Part shown: in pieces, positions 33,239 to 42,510 of the stretch
Position numbering within the stretch: position 1 is the stretch's first letter
Layout: the number at the start of each line of letters is the position of its first letter
DNA from: a virus
Direction: 5' to 3' (one strand)
Length of the DNA stretch: 64,000 nt
Virus record (IMG/VR): IMGVR_UViG_3300027861_000021
Location: 1 to 64,000 of that record
Position numbers and translations under genes: made by a program
The notes under the pieces: generated by a model
The model's database searches: none
Seen by the model: the letters and a program-made list of their open reading frames with translations, nothing else
What the model was told of the DNA's origin: nothing

Positions 33239-34566
33239 TGGGAAAAAGATACGATCCAACAATAGATGAAGAGACAGAACTAGAAAAACAGATAAGGCTT
33301 TCACAAGAAGAGTCAGAAATCTCTGCACCTAAAGATGAAACAGACATGGAGTACCAAGCAGATGAACCCAAACGAACCAGAAAACAAAAAGTAGTTGACT
33401 GGTGGGATTCTCTTGACCTTAACCCCCTTGATGATGAAGGTACTATTGGTAAGCCACTTAAGTCGGTTACAGATTACACAGACAAGTTTCCTAAAGTAAG
33501 GGACGGTAAGTTATACTCCGATCAAAAAGAGGTTGACAAGGCTTTTAGTGCTCCAGAAGCTCCTTCGGTAGCAGCCAATGTAACAAAAGCAAAGACAGAA
33601 ACAGACCAAGCTCCCGCCCCTGCTAACAACCCACCACCAGAAAAAGAAGAAGACGATCTAGGTGATGGTGCTCCTAAAACTGCTGATAGAGATACACTGG
33701 ATGGTCTAATCAAACACGCCCAAAGTAGTAAAGACCTTGTTCCTGATCTGGTTAAATATGAAAAAGAGATGAGAGCCTTTGATAAGGAACTCGCAGACAA
33801 AGAAGCGGGACTTGCAAAAGGATTCAAAGATAAGGTAGCAGATGAGAGACTTAGTTCATATATGATAAAAGGTATTGAACTGGCTGCTCAAATGTTTGCT
33901 GCTCACAGAGGAGTCAAGTCTAAACTTTCTGCGCCTTTAGACACAGGTGATAAGGAGAGGATGGAACGCCTTGAGAGAGAGCTGGTTTCAAATCAACGTA
34001 TTCTTCGTTCTAGAATATCACAAAGTAAATCACTTCTTGGTGATATATATTCTAAGAAAGAGCGTAAAGCAAACAGGGTTGAGAGAGCTGAAGATAAAGC
34101 AGCTAACCTTGAAGCACGTAAAAAAGCTAGAGACATTGAGATAATGCGAGTAAGACAGAATCAAGGCACAGCTTATGATGATGCTGTTAGAGCAAAGGCA
34201 CAAAGACTACAGTTTCAATTTGGTCGGCTAAAAGAATCTAAGAGATTAGAGTTTCTCACTACACTAGGAATGACAGAAACTGCTGGTAAAAAACTACTAG
34301 GTGAAAGAGACTGGTGGCTTGATGATGACCCTGACCTAGCTGGTATAAGAGACTATCTCGAAACCACAGCAATAGCTTCAGTTACACGGCCAGAACCTAG
34401 AAAGACTAGTGCCGAACTTGAAGCAGAAGCAAAGGGAGAAATGGTTGTTACTCCAACAGCACCTAAAACAGAGACAGGAAGAAGATATAACAAGCAAGGC
34501 AACTATACAGAAGTTACATATAGTGATGGGTCTACAAGTAAATTTGATGGAAGGGTTCTTAAGTAA
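33238..34566 (+). CDS. Helical virion-module protein (442 aa)
   Basis: TAATG at both ends. Acidic, charged N-terminal third with Pro-rich linker (APAPANNPPPEKEEDD) then a long helical region (~150-350) with basic clusters, and a short Gly/Thr/Tyr-rich end. No catalytic motif. Belongs to the ejection-protein block by position. Confidence 0.5.
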   Translation: MGKRYDPTIDEETELEKQIRLSQEESEISAPKDETDMEYQADEPKRTRKQKVVDWWDSLDLNPLDDEGTIGKPLKSVTDYTDKFPKVRDGKLYSDQKEVDKAFSAPEAPSVAANVTKAKTETDQAPAPANNPPPEKEEDDLGDGAPKTADRDTLDGLIKHAQSSKDLVPDLVKYEKEMRAFDKELADKEAGLAKGFKDKVADERLSSYMIKGIELAAQMFAAHRGVKSKLSAPLDTGDKERMERLERELVSNQRILRSRISQSKSLLGDIYSKKERKANRVERAEDKAANLEARKKARDIEIMRVRQNQGTAYDDAVRAKAQRLQFQFGRLKESKRLEFLTTLGMTETAGKKLLGERDWWLDDDPDLAGIRDYLETTAIASVTRPEPRKTSAELEAEAKGEMVVTPTAPKTETGRRYNKQGNYTEVTYSDGSTSKFDGRVLK

Positions 34567-37500
34567 TGGCAGAAGAATTACAAACATATACAGTTGTTGC
34601 ACACGACAACCCTTCTAAAATAGCTAGAAAATTTGGTATCAGTCCTGAGCTTCTTCAGAGTCATAATGGTATTGATGATCCCACAAAGATGCAACTTGGG
34701 CAAGTACTGACAATTCCACCAAAGCTACCAGAGCCGCCAGAACCTCAGTGGCATACTGAAGGAGGTGACTTTGAACGCTATGCTTCTATTGTCGGTTCTA
34801 GAGAGTCCCGTGACAACACTAAAGAGACTTATAAAAAGTACGGATTTGCGCCTTTAGATAAAGACCAAGTAAACTCTTTGGGGTATACTGGTCAGTATCA
34901 GATGGGCGGGTCTGCTTTAAGTGCAGGAAATTATCTCACAAAAGCTGCAATAAAAAAGATGGTGGCTTGGGGGGAGAGTAACAAAGACAAACAAAACGCC
35001 TACATACTCAAGCCCGAAGCATGGCGTGGCACAAATGGCATTAACAATATAGAGGACTTTAAAGATAGCTTCGCCGCACAGACTGATGCGTTCAAGCAAT
35101 TTACGAAATCGAACGAAAAATATCTCCGTAAGTGGGGTATTATTACTGATGAGACAGACCCTAAAGTAGCCTTCTCTCACATGATGGGTGCTCATATTGC
35201 GGGTGGTCCGGGGTATCGTAAAAACCCTGCTGCATCAGACTCTATGGGAACGACTGGAACAGAATACCAACAACATATAATCAATAACTGGGACGCTTGG
35301 GAAGCTAAAGAAGAATGGGAAGCAATGCAATCAGGAGAAGGTTACACTCCTGAAGTACTGGCTGCTGCACAGAAACTCCATAATGCACGAAAAAAAACAT
35401 ACAATGATGTTGAGTCTCATACAATTGTGGCTGGTGATGAACTAGGTAAACTTTCCAAAAAATATCTAGGTAACACAAAAAGATGGAAAGAGATACAAGC
35501 CTTAAATGAGATGGAAGGTACAGGTTTAGAAATAGGCCAGATAATAAAACTACCTGTAGAAGAAGCACCAGCTCCTGATGAGATTCCTTATGGAAGTTCT
35601 AAATACAAGGGGATAGTGATTGGAGGAGAACGTGGCACTCCAATGCCTCCACCTGCGGGAGAAGAAATTCAATATGATTCTTTAGAAGACCCTGAAGGGA
35701 ATATTACCCAAGTCCCTCACCAAGAGACTGTCACGTTCGAGGACTATGACTCTCCCGACGAGGCTCCGGAAGAAAAAACAGAAAGACTTCACGATGAATC
35801 TATACTAAATGATCTTATGGGAGAAGTCCCAATAGAAGAAGTCACAGAAGTACCTCGTGACCCTAATATGATGTCACTGGATCAAGAAGGTGTAGAAGGT
35901 TTAACTGTTCCAGAAGAGGGCGGTTTTGCACCACCAACTGTAATAGAAGAACCGTATACACCAAGAGAAGACGTACCTCTATCTGAAGGTACTCTGTATG
36001 AAGCCTCAACCGGAGTAGGAGATGATACCGTATCTAATCTCGTGTCTGACTTACATAGACCAGCAATGGCAGCAGGGGATCACTTTGATGATAAGGTTCC
36101 ACAAGAAGACCCTACCCAAAATCAAACTGTAGCTGACGTACAAGAAAGTGAATGGGAAGACCTGAGTACTGCTGAGTCGGACGAGTGGGAAGATTTGTCT
36201 GTAGATAGTGAGTGGGAAGACCTAAGTACCGCATCAGAACCTACAGTTAGTAATACCCCAGACTATAGTATAGCAGAAACAGTAGCATTACACTCTGCTC
36301 AGGGTACTACATTCGGCACCAGTGAAACGATTACTGGCGGTGCTTATGCAATTGAACAAATGATGACAGGAGAGAATGCTCACCGCAGTTTTGGAGAAGC
36401 ATTTGAAGTAGGTAGAGAAGCGGCCAAAGAGATGAATCGTGAGAGTGCAAAACAAAACCCTGTGACTGCGACTACAACAGACATAGGATCAGGCATTGCC
36501 ACATCTATTCTACTTCCGGGATCAGGACTACTCAAAGCAAAAGGTGCTGTTGCAACTGCTAAGGCTGTTGGAGCTGGTGCTGCTGAAGGTGCTGTGGCTG
36601 GACTAGGTTATTCACAAGATGGTGAAGAACTGTTTGGTGCAGGACTAGGTGGTGCATTTGGAGCTGGAGGTACGCTTGTTATGAAGGGTGCTGGTAAAGG
36701 TTGGAGATGGTATAAGGGTGAAGAACTCACCAAGGAACTAGCTGAACAAGCCTATGAAACTGGCAGTGCTCAACTAGCTAAAAGAGTAGATGAAAAGATG
36801 TATGGTAGTAACAGTACTGATACTATACATTACGGTGCGTTAGGTGAAGATATGGACATTGAATCCCTACTACTCACAGATAACCCTCGTGTGTTTAGAG
36901 CAGAACTAGAGAAAATTAAAGTACCTGATGTCGATAGTTCTTATGATTTACTATCACGTAATGTGAAGTATGACTCTAAGAAATACGGATTAGATTATAA
37001 TAAACAACTAAAAGAAATGCAACAAGTAGCAGATGATAAAGCCTATCAAGACTTAGGAGAAACTGGTGTTGGTGATGCTGTGGACCTTTCGGGTGCTGAA
37101 CCTCATATTGTATATACACCACAAGACATAACGGCAATTAATACTATGGCTGTGTTCCGTGCTGAATCAGTATCCTTTATGAGATATGTTACAAATGCTG
37201 ATGCTAGGGCTTCCGCAAAGAACTTTGTAGGAAAAGGATATGTACCACCTACCTCATCTTCAGCAGATCAAATAGGAGAATTAGTAGGAGAATTTAGGAA
37301 AGCACAGAAAGCAGGACTAGCTGACGAGTCTGCCTACCGAGCATTTAGATTACATAAGTATACACTAGAGTCTGCAAGAGATATCAAGTCAGAGTGGATT
37401 AGTAAGAAGTCTAGAGAGTTGATGGAGTCTGATGGATACCGTAGAGAAGATGCAATACAATCAGCTAGGATGGAATTTAAAGAAACATTAGGTAAAGACA

Positions 37501-39563
37501 TTAGTGAGAGAGAGCGTAAGTTCCTTGAGAATAACTTCATGTTCAGGGAGATTGACCGGACTACCAAAGGTATGGACACTGAGATGCTTCAGAACCAAGC
37601 ATACAGACATGGGTTAATGAAAGACTTCTTTGAAACTAAGGTACTTGTTGAAGTAAGAAAAGCAACTAAAGCTATCCGAAAGAGTAAATACTCGGAATCA
37701 GATATACATCTTATGATGACTAGAGCAGAACTCGGTGAACTTAAAATTCCCAATGATGCACAGCATGTAGTAGCAGCCGTAACTAAAGCCACTAAATTTG
37801 TAAGAGAAGCTAGTGAAAGTCTAGGACTAAAGATTGGAGATAAGGGTGACTTCTATGTAACTAAGAGAAGACTTCAAGGTGCTGAGTATGTACACGCATT
37901 AACTGAGTTTTATAACAGTAAGGTACAAGGAGCTAAAGGTACTCTAGGAGACCTTATTAGAAGTACGGTTGATAAGACAGATCAAGAAGTAGAACAAATG
38001 ATTAAACTTGTTTCAAGAGATAAAGCTGAGATGATTGGTTTTGTACAGGAAATGAGGAGAGTGGTTGATGGAGATTTGAATGTTGCTTCTATTGATTCTA
38101 TCTTTAGAAGTGGTTCTTTACAGAGTGGTACTCTTAAGAAAGTAGTAAAAGAATTAGATGCCAACGCATTACACACAAGAAATGATATACTTCCAGAGTT
38201 TATAATTGATAGGAATTTAGGTAGGAGTTTATTGAAGAACGTAACTGAGGCAGGTGACTTGATCTTTATGGAACCAGTCGGGCGATTGCTTGATGGTAGA
38301 GCACAGATATTAAGAGGACTAGGTAAAGACAATGCTTCCGAAGCCGTTATGAATTTCAGAAGAGACATTACAGGTCAAGCACGCAAGAGTAAACTGTCTT
38401 CTACATACGACTGGGTTGATAAGATGAAGATGAAGTACGGCAGTAAACCTGTTAGTGCAGCTCTTGATTTCTATGAGATGTCGGTGAGTGCCATTTACCC
38501 AAACCTTGTCGGAGGTAATCCAGCAAGTGTTGTACGTAACTTAACACAGGTTATAACTAAGACCATTCCTGAGATGGGTATGTGGAGTCCTAGGAAGATC
38601 GCTAGTGCATACGGATCAGCTCTTGACCAGCTAAGGACTACTGAAGGTAGAGAGGCTCTCAGAAGGGCAGGTATCATTAGTTCTGATAGGTCTGGTTTGA
38701 TTTCTGAGATAGGGTCAACTAGTGTACTAACTGATTCAGCTCTTGCTAACTTTCAACGTAGCTGGAACAACTTCTCTATGATGGCATTTAATGCTAGTGA
38801 CGATTTAAACCGTGTAGTAACAGCAGAGCTTGCACTAGATATTAGTACAGCGATTGTAAAGAAAGACCCTAAAGCCCTTAAGTATATTGATAAGCTACCA
38901 CCAGCAATTAAGTCTAAAGCTCTAAGGATATTTAGATCAGATGGGTATGAGATTATAGATAAACGTGGATTTGAGATTGCCGTTAGGGATCACTTTGAAG
39001 TTCAAACACAGATTGCTTATGGTAAGATTGGTAACTCAGAGTTCGTTAGAGACAACGGTAGATTATTTTCAATGATGACTAAGTGGCCTATTCAAGTAGG
39101 TTCTGATATATACTCTATGACTAAACAACGTAAGTTTATTAGTAGGTTTACTCAGAAGTATTTCGGTCCACTTGTACTAGCTAATATGGCAGCACATCAA
39201 GTTAAGGATGCTGTAGGTGATGATGAAGAATTAGATGCAAAGACTAAGTTCTTTCTAGGTAATCAATACGGTGGTAACTTTACTGGACTAAGTGCCTTGT
39301 CTGGACCTAGCGCATTGAGTCCTGCTCTTACTGGTATGTTTGCCGGTGTACAGGGTGGTGGTGATATGATTGAGGGATTGTTATATGATGATGAGAGAGC
39401 TATGAGGAAGGGTGTTAAGGGAGTTACCGGTGGTATAATGCAATACGTACCTGTTGTTGGTGGAGGCTTTAAGATGTACGATAGAGTGCAGAGAGGGTTC
39501 TACGGAGACAGTCCAAGGCTGGACAATCTGTTACTATCTGATGAATATGATTATGATTATTAA
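34566..39563 (+). CDS. Giant ejection protein: LysM, transglycosylase-like, membrane and helical domains (1665 aa)
   Basis: LysM at residues ~6-50 (TVVAHDNPSKIARKFG) and again at ~283-330 bind peptidoglycan. Between them a lysozyme-like domain has a candidate catalytic Glu in SRES (E80) and the GYTGQYQMG element (107-115) typical of transglycosylases. An acidic linker carries three EWEDLS repeats (~535-560). A Gly/Ala-rich hydrophobic zone (~640-720) and ~900 helical residues follow. The layout parallels T7 gp16: it would open the cell wall and help DNA cross the envelope. Confidence 0.75.
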   Translation: MAEELQTYTVVAHDNPSKIARKFGISPELLQSHNGIDDPTKMQLGQVLTIPPKLPEPPEPQWHTEGGDFERYASIVGSRESRDNTKETYKKYGFAPLDKDQVNSLGYTGQYQMGGSALSAGNYLTKAAIKKMVAWGESNKDKQNAYILKPEAWRGTNGINNIEDFKDSFAAQTDAFKQFTKSNEKYLRKWGIITDETDPKVAFSHMMGAHIAGGPGYRKNPAASDSMGTTGTEYQQHIINNWDAWEAKEEWEAMQSGEGYTPEVLAAAQKLHNARKKTYNDVESHTIVAGDELGKLSKKYLGNTKRWKEIQALNEMEGTGLEIGQIIKLPVEEAPAPDEIPYGSSKYKGIVIGGERGTPMPPPAGEEIQYDSLEDPEGNITQVPHQETVTFEDYDSPDEAPEEKTERLHDESILNDLMGEVPIEEVTEVPRDPNMMSLDQEGVEGLTVPEEGGFAPPTVIEEPYTPREDVPLSEGTLYEASTGVGDDTVSNLVSDLHRPAMAAGDHFDDKVPQEDPTQNQTVADVQESEWEDLSTAESDEWEDLSVDSEWEDLSTASEPTVSNTPDYSIAETVALHSAQGTTFGTSETITGGAYAIEQMMTGENAHRSFGEAFEVGREAAKEMNRESAKQNPVTATTTDIGSGIATSILLPGSGLLKAKGAVATAKAVGAGAAEGAVAGLGYSQDGEELFGAGLGGAFGAGGTLVMKGAGKGWRWYKGEELTKELAEQAYETGSAQLAKRVDEKMYGSNSTDTIHYGALGEDMDIESLLLTDNPRVFRAELEKIKVPDVDSSYDLLSRNVKYDSKKYGLDYNKQLKEMQQVADDKAYQDLGETGVGDAVDLSGAEPHIVYTPQDITAINTMAVFRAESVSFMRYVTNADARASAKNFVGKGYVPPTSSSADQIGELVGEFRKAQKAGLADESAYRAFRLHKYTLESARDIKSEWISKKSRELMESDGYRREDAIQSARMEFKETLGKDISERERKFLENNFMFREIDRTTKGMDTEMLQNQAYRHGLMKDFFETKVLVEVRKATKAIRKSKYSESDIHLMMTRAELGELKIPNDAQHVVAAVTKATKFVREASESLGLKIGDKGDFYVTKRRLQGAEYVHALTEFYNSKVQGAKGTLGDLIRSTVDKTDQEVEQMIKLVSRDKAEMIGFVQEMRRVVDGDLNVASIDSIFRSGSLQSGTLKKVVKELDANALHTRNDILPEFIIDRNLGRSLLKNVTEAGDLIFMEPVGRLLDGRAQILRGLGKDNASEAVMNFRRDITGQARKSKLSSTYDWVDKMKMKYGSKPVSAALDFYEMSVSAIYPNLVGGNPASVVRNLTQVITKTIPEMGMWSPRKIASAYGSALDQLRTTEGREALRRAGIISSDRSGLISEIGSTSVLTDSALANFQRSWNNFSMMAFNASDDLNRVVTAELALDISTAIVKKDPKALKYIDKLPPAIKSKALRIFRSDGYEIIDKRGFEIAVRDHFEVQTQIAYGKIGNSEFVRDNGRLFSMMTKWPIQVGSDIYSMTKQRKFISRFTQKYFGPLVLANMAAHQVKDAVGDDEELDAKTKFFLGNQYGGNFTGLSALSGPSALSPALTGMFAGVQGGGDMIEGLLYDDERAMRKGVKGVTGGIMQYVPVVGGGFKMYDRVQRGFYGDSPRLDNLLLSDEYDYDY

Positions 39564-39603
39564 GATGTTCTAGAAAATAGAATGATATTCTTAATTATAG
39601 AAT

Positions 39604-39665
39604 GAAGGGGTTGGACTGTGTTGTAGCTGTGTGGAGGCAGTTACTTCACAATCTTATTCCCCTTC
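39604..39665 (+). terminator. Candidate terminator between convergent operons
   Basis: GAAGGGG (39604-39610) pairs with CCCCTTC (39659-39665), followed on the plus strand by TTTATT. A smaller AGAAT/ATTCT hairpin lies at 39579-39591. Long loop, so only a moderate candidate. The stretch 39564-39669 holds no gene. Confidence 0.35.
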
Positions 39666-39669
39666 TTTA

Positions 39670-39819
39670 TTACTGCTTGCTCCAGAGTATTACCAAAGGA
39701 CCAATGCCTAGCTTAGTGAAGTCACAAGGTAGTCCTCGTTCAAAAGTAAACTCAAACCTCCAGTCTAAAAAGACACAGATAAATGTCTGGTTCTTAGTTG
39801 TTCTCCAATACTGGATCAT
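39670..39819 (-). CDS. Small protein (49 aa)
   Basis: ATG shares its A with the stop of the co-chaperonin-like gene (TAATG), with GGAG 7 bases upstream. Sequence MIQYWRTTKNQTFICVFLDW then an FEFTFERGLP segment looks like a compact beta hairpin protein. Last gene of the leftward block before the convergence point. Function unknown. Confidence 0.6.
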   Translation of the reverse strand: MIQYWRTTKNQTFICVFLDWRFEFTFERGLPCDFTKLGIGPLVILWSKQ

Positions 39820-40130
39820 TACTTCTCCTCTGGTGTAAAGGAAGCGAATGCCTCCGACTCTGGCATGATACCAAATGTCTCACCGCCTACCTTTACTTCA
39901 ATAACCATTGGTTGCTTAGAGGTAATCACCATATCTCCAACTGTTAGCTCTGACCTTTCAGAAGTACCTACAATCAAATGTTCTAAGTGAGTTACTTCTT
40001 CATCCTCCATATGGGCGGCAAGTGCTCCTGTAATTACGATACCAGAATCTAGTGTCTGGTGTGCTCCTTTGTCTATTTCTTTTAAATCAAACTTGATTAC
40101 TACAAATCCGGGTTGGGCTTTAATGTTCAT
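39819..40130 (-). CDS. GroES-like co-chaperonin
   Basis: 103 residues. The pattern MNIKAQPGFVVIKFD, then SGIVITGALAA (mobile-loop flank), VGTSERSELTVGDMVI and a final FGIMPESEAFASF follows GroES (opening strands, G-I-V-[IL]-T, VGD.V, M.E.D). Phage homologues (T4 gp31, RB49 CocO) replace host GroES so that GroEL folds the coat protein. The insertion after ALAA is slightly divergent. Encoded next to a Tat-signal protein. Confidence 0.6.
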   Translation of the reverse strand: MNIKAQPGFVVIKFDLKEIDKGAHQTLDSGIVITGALAAHMEDEEVTHLEHLIVGTSERSELTVGDMVITSKQPMVIEVKVGGETFGIMPESEAFASFTPEEK

Positions 40131-40131
40131 G

Positions 40132-40446
40132 TTATTCTCCTAGTCTAATATTCATTGATGTCTCAAAACAGTCAGTACCTTTACCGATAAGGGCATCTAT
40201 TGACGATGCTCTCTTGTCAGTACAGGCTTCGTGTAGTTCTAGTTTAAGCTGCTTATCGAATACAAGGGTTTCTATATGACCTGTGTACCCTGCGTCCCAG
40301 AGAGCTTGTTGCGTACTTCTGTAACCTCTCATTATAATGTCTATAGCTCCATTAGGGTTTGTGGGTGCTGCTCCAACACCAGATGCAAGTACAACCGTAC
40401 CTCCAACTGCTACCATACCGGACTTAAATAATTTACGTCTATCCAT
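40132..40446 (-). CDS. Exported protein with twin-arginine signal (104 aa)
   Basis: Start at the TGATG overlap with the upstream gene. The N-terminus MDRRKLFKSG followed by a hydrophobic stretch (MVAVGGTVVLASGVGAA) fits a Tat signal peptide with an A-x-A-type cleavage site, so the mature ~75-residue protein with two Cys would be exported folded. Unusual for a phage. Function unknown. Confidence 0.6.
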   Translation of the reverse strand: MDRRKLFKSGMVAVGGTVVLASGVGAAPTNPNGAIDIIMRGYRSTQQALWDAGYTGHIETLVFDKQLKLELHEACTDKRASSIDALIGKGTDCFETSMNIRLGE

Positions 40447-40670
40447 CAATCCTTCTCCTTCATTAATTCTGCCAAGTCATTCTCGGCAGCTTCTAGTTTA
40501 AATTCTAATACCTTTTGATTATATGCTAATGCTATATTGGTATCAGCTAGATGGTCTATTATACCTATTAGTTGATACACTATCATAGTATCAGCAGTAC
40601 TACCATTTAACTGATCCCTTAGCTTCTTAAACCTTTCAAGATCAATCGGTTCTAATTCTGTCATTCTCAT
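40446..40670 (-). CDS. Coiled-coil protein (74 aa)
   Basis: GGAGG just upstream; two possible ATGs (40670, 40664). Long helix with heptad-like hydrophobics in the second half (ALAYNQKVLEFKLEAAENDL). Coupled to the Tat-signal gene. Contains a GSTADTMIVYQ segment resembling GGTADTMIKVY of the next upstream protein. Confidence 0.55.
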   Translation of the reverse strand: MRMTELEPIDLERFKKLRDQLNGSTADTMIVYQLIGIIDHLADTNIALAYNQKVLEFKLEAAENDLAELMKEKD

Positions 40671-40857
40671 ACTCCTCCATGATACAGTATACCTTTATCA
40701 TTGTATCAGCCGTACCTCCAATTGTCTCTGGGACTACAACGAATCCTTCAGCAGAAAAGAAATCTGCCATAGACTTATTCTCTGTGTGAAAGTGACCAGT
40801 ATCGCATATTGTGTTTATAGCTTCTACTACTTTAGCTAAGGTTGTTTCCAATTTCAT
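40642..40857 (-). CDS. Small protein (71 aa)
   Basis: The ATG lies inside the 3' end of the HNH gene, whose AAAGG provides the ribosome-binding site. Helical start, then an extended acidic C-terminus. Shares the (G/S)GTADTMI element with its downstream neighbour. Unknown function; apparent target-flanking gene of an HNH insertion. Confidence 0.55.
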   Translation of the reverse strand: MKLETTLAKVVEAINTICDTGHFHTENKSMADFFSAEGFVVVPETIGGTADTMIKVYCIMEEYENDRIRTD

Positions 40858-41383
40858 ATCTGTTACCTTTCTTCATATTCTCTTCTGCGGTTAATATCTG
40901 CAAGTTACTTGGTACATGTAGCCCACTAACTAATTCACCATGTAGAGGTATGATATGATCTACATGGTATTTGATTCCATGTAACTTCTCCAACCTAGCA
41001 GACTGTTTATATATCCAATCCATCCACTTGAAATCATCTTCAGTCATCCATATGGGGGTCTGGTTAGTTCTCCTGTACATGTACTGTGCTTTAACAGATC
41101 GGCCATTGTCTGTCTCTCTGTACTTCTTAGCCCTTGCTAAACCTTTCTTAGATGTATTACTTTTGTGAGAGGTAGCCTTACCTTTGTCGGACTGTTTATA
41201 AGCCCTCTGAGATTCCTTAAAGGAGTCACGGGTTCTGTATTCCCTACCATATGCTGCTAAACACTTCCTGCACTTTGATTGTTTGCCGTGCTTACCTAGC
41301 TTGGCATTCTGATAATCACTTAAAGGTTTATCTATATTACAAGTCGTACATTGTTTCTTTATTGGTGTTCTTTCCAAGCACAT
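40832..41383 (-). CDS. HNH homing endonuclease with zinc ribbon
   Basis: 183 residues: CxxC...CxxC at the N-terminus (C12, C15, C38, C41), a Lys/Arg-rich middle with repeated RAKKYRETD-type segments, and the HNH core HVDHIIPLHG followed by N-L-Q-I-L-T-A-E-E-N. It ends KKGNRYE + 5 residues, where the codons also spell AAAGG and the ATG of the next gene. Free-standing, probably mobile. Confidence 0.85.
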   Translation of the reverse strand: MCLERTPIKKQCTTCNIDKPLSDYQNAKLGKHGKQSKCRKCLAAYGREYRTRDSFKESQRAYKQSDKGKATSHKSNTSKKGLARAKKYRETDNGRSVKAQYMYRRTNQTPIWMTEDDFKWMDWIYKQSARLEKLHGIKYHVDHIIPLHGELVSGLHVPSNLQILTAEENMKKGNRYEIGNNLS

Positions 41384-41615
41384 CCTTTAGTTCCTTCCTC
41401 TCTTTCTTGAGTTGTTTAATATCATCTCGTAAGTCATCCAACCTCTTCTGATCCCAGAGGGCTGCCTCCATCCTATTTACCATTGTCTGTGTCTCCTCAA
41501 TAAGAGACTTAAGATGTCGGTAGGTGGAGAAGGTGGGGGCATCAGGGTTAAGGTGATCCCATACCTTGATTGCATCTCTCATTTCTTCCAGTGCACTACA
41601 TACTAATCTACTCAT
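41337..41615 (-). CDS. Coiled-coil protein (92 aa)
   Basis: ATG embedded in the end of the HNH gene at 41612-42028 (ATGA). C-terminal half is a strong coiled coil (DDLRDDIKQLKKERKELKD). It overlaps the next HNH gene by 47 bases, so it is flanked on both sides by homing endonucleases. Function unknown. Confidence 0.55.
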   Translation of the reverse strand: MSRLVCSALEEMRDAIKVWDHLNPDAPTFSTYRHLKSLIEETQTMVNRMEAALWDQKRLDDLRDDIKQLKKERKELKDVLGKNTNKETMYDL

Positions 41616-42028
41616 CCTTGTCCACCTTTTGATAAGTTCTCTTCTGCTGAGAGAATCTGTAAGTTATTAAATTCATGTAAGCCTCCCTTACTCAAGGGCT
41701 TGATATGATCTATATGAAATCTTTCACCACAACTGGTACTCAGTACATCACTTATCCAGTACATTGCTCGGATAGCCGACACTTCCATATCACACATATC
41801 AGGAGTCTGGTCCTTCTTCTGTGCTCTATACCTAGCTGCGATAGCATTAGACCTGCCTCGATCAACCTCTCTCCACCGCTTACCTCTAAGATAATTAGCC
41901 TCTTTAGTTGAGTCTCTGTAGGTCTTCAAACAGAGCTTACAAGAACCTTTGACCCCCCACTTACCCATTGCTTGTTTATTAAAATCACCAAGAGGTTTAT
42001 CTGTTTTACATGTATTACATTGCTTCAT
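41612..42028 (-). CDS. HNH homing endonuclease with zinc ribbon
   Basis: 138 residues: MKQCNTCKTDKPLGDF zinc ribbon (CxxC...CxxC), HNH core HIDHIKPLSKGG, then NNLQILSAEENLSKG. TAATG overlap with its upstream gene. Its last codons (KGGQG stop) also form AAAGGTGG plus the next ATG. The upstream gene also ends in (D)GQG, suggesting the insertion occurred at a related sequence. Confidence 0.85.
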   Translation of the reverse strand: MKQCNTCKTDKPLGDFNKQAMGKWGVKGSCKLCLKTYRDSTKEANYLRGKRWREVDRGRSNAIAARYRAQKKDQTPDMCDMEVSAIRAMYWISDVLSTSCGERFHIDHIKPLSKGGLHEFNNLQILSAEENLSKGGQG

Positions 42029-42366
42029 TATCCTTGCCCGTCTTTATTAGTTTCTATAAATCCTTTACGTTTACCTTCAGCTTCTTTAACTGCCTTAGAT
42101 ATCTCAGTACGTTTCTTTGAGTTAGTACCAGCTTCTATTACTTTAAGACTTGCTATTTCTTTTTCTAACATAATAGCTTGTCTTCTGGAGTTAGGTGCTT
42201 TACCATCTAAGAAGGTAGCAGACTTAACTGTATTAATAGTAGTACATACATTAAGAGCTGGAGTTAGGTGTGGATTGTCTTGGTTGTACTGCTCAACTTT
42301 ATTAGGATCAAGCAGTACCTCCAATTCCTTACCTTCTTCATCTGTATATATGAAGTACTTAAGCAT
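42028..42366 (-). CDS. Protein of unknown function (112 aa)
   Basis: Short beta start (MLKYFIYTDEEGKELEVLLDP) followed by charged helices rich in Lys/Glu. Follows a 47-aa gene and precedes an HNH gene. No family recognised. Confidence 0.55.
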   Translation of the reverse strand: MLKYFIYTDEEGKELEVLLDPNKVEQYNQDNPHLTPALNVCTTINTVKSATFLDGKAPNSRRQAIMLEKEIASLKVIEAGTNSKKRTEISKAVKEAEGKRKGFIETNKDGQG

Positions 42367-42510
42367 CTATTCTACCTCTACCTTCTTAGCAGCCTGTGCT
42401 GCCTGTATAAGCTGCGATACTTCTTGGAAGGGCTTAGTAACCAAATACTGTAGTAAGGCATTCAGCGTTGATTCTGGTAGGGTGTATAGGTCTTCTTGTT
42501 GTTCAGTCAT
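42367..42510 (-). CDS. Helical micro-protein (47 aa)
   Basis: MTEQQEDLYTLPESTLNALL begins 8 bases inside the preceding gene's end and stops just before the next ATG. A two-helix protein (LQYLVTKPFQEVSQLIQAAQ). Tight packing supports translation. Function unknown. Confidence 0.5.
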   Translation of the reverse strand: MTEQQEDLYTLPESTLNALLQYLVTKPFQEVSQLIQAAQAAKKVEVE

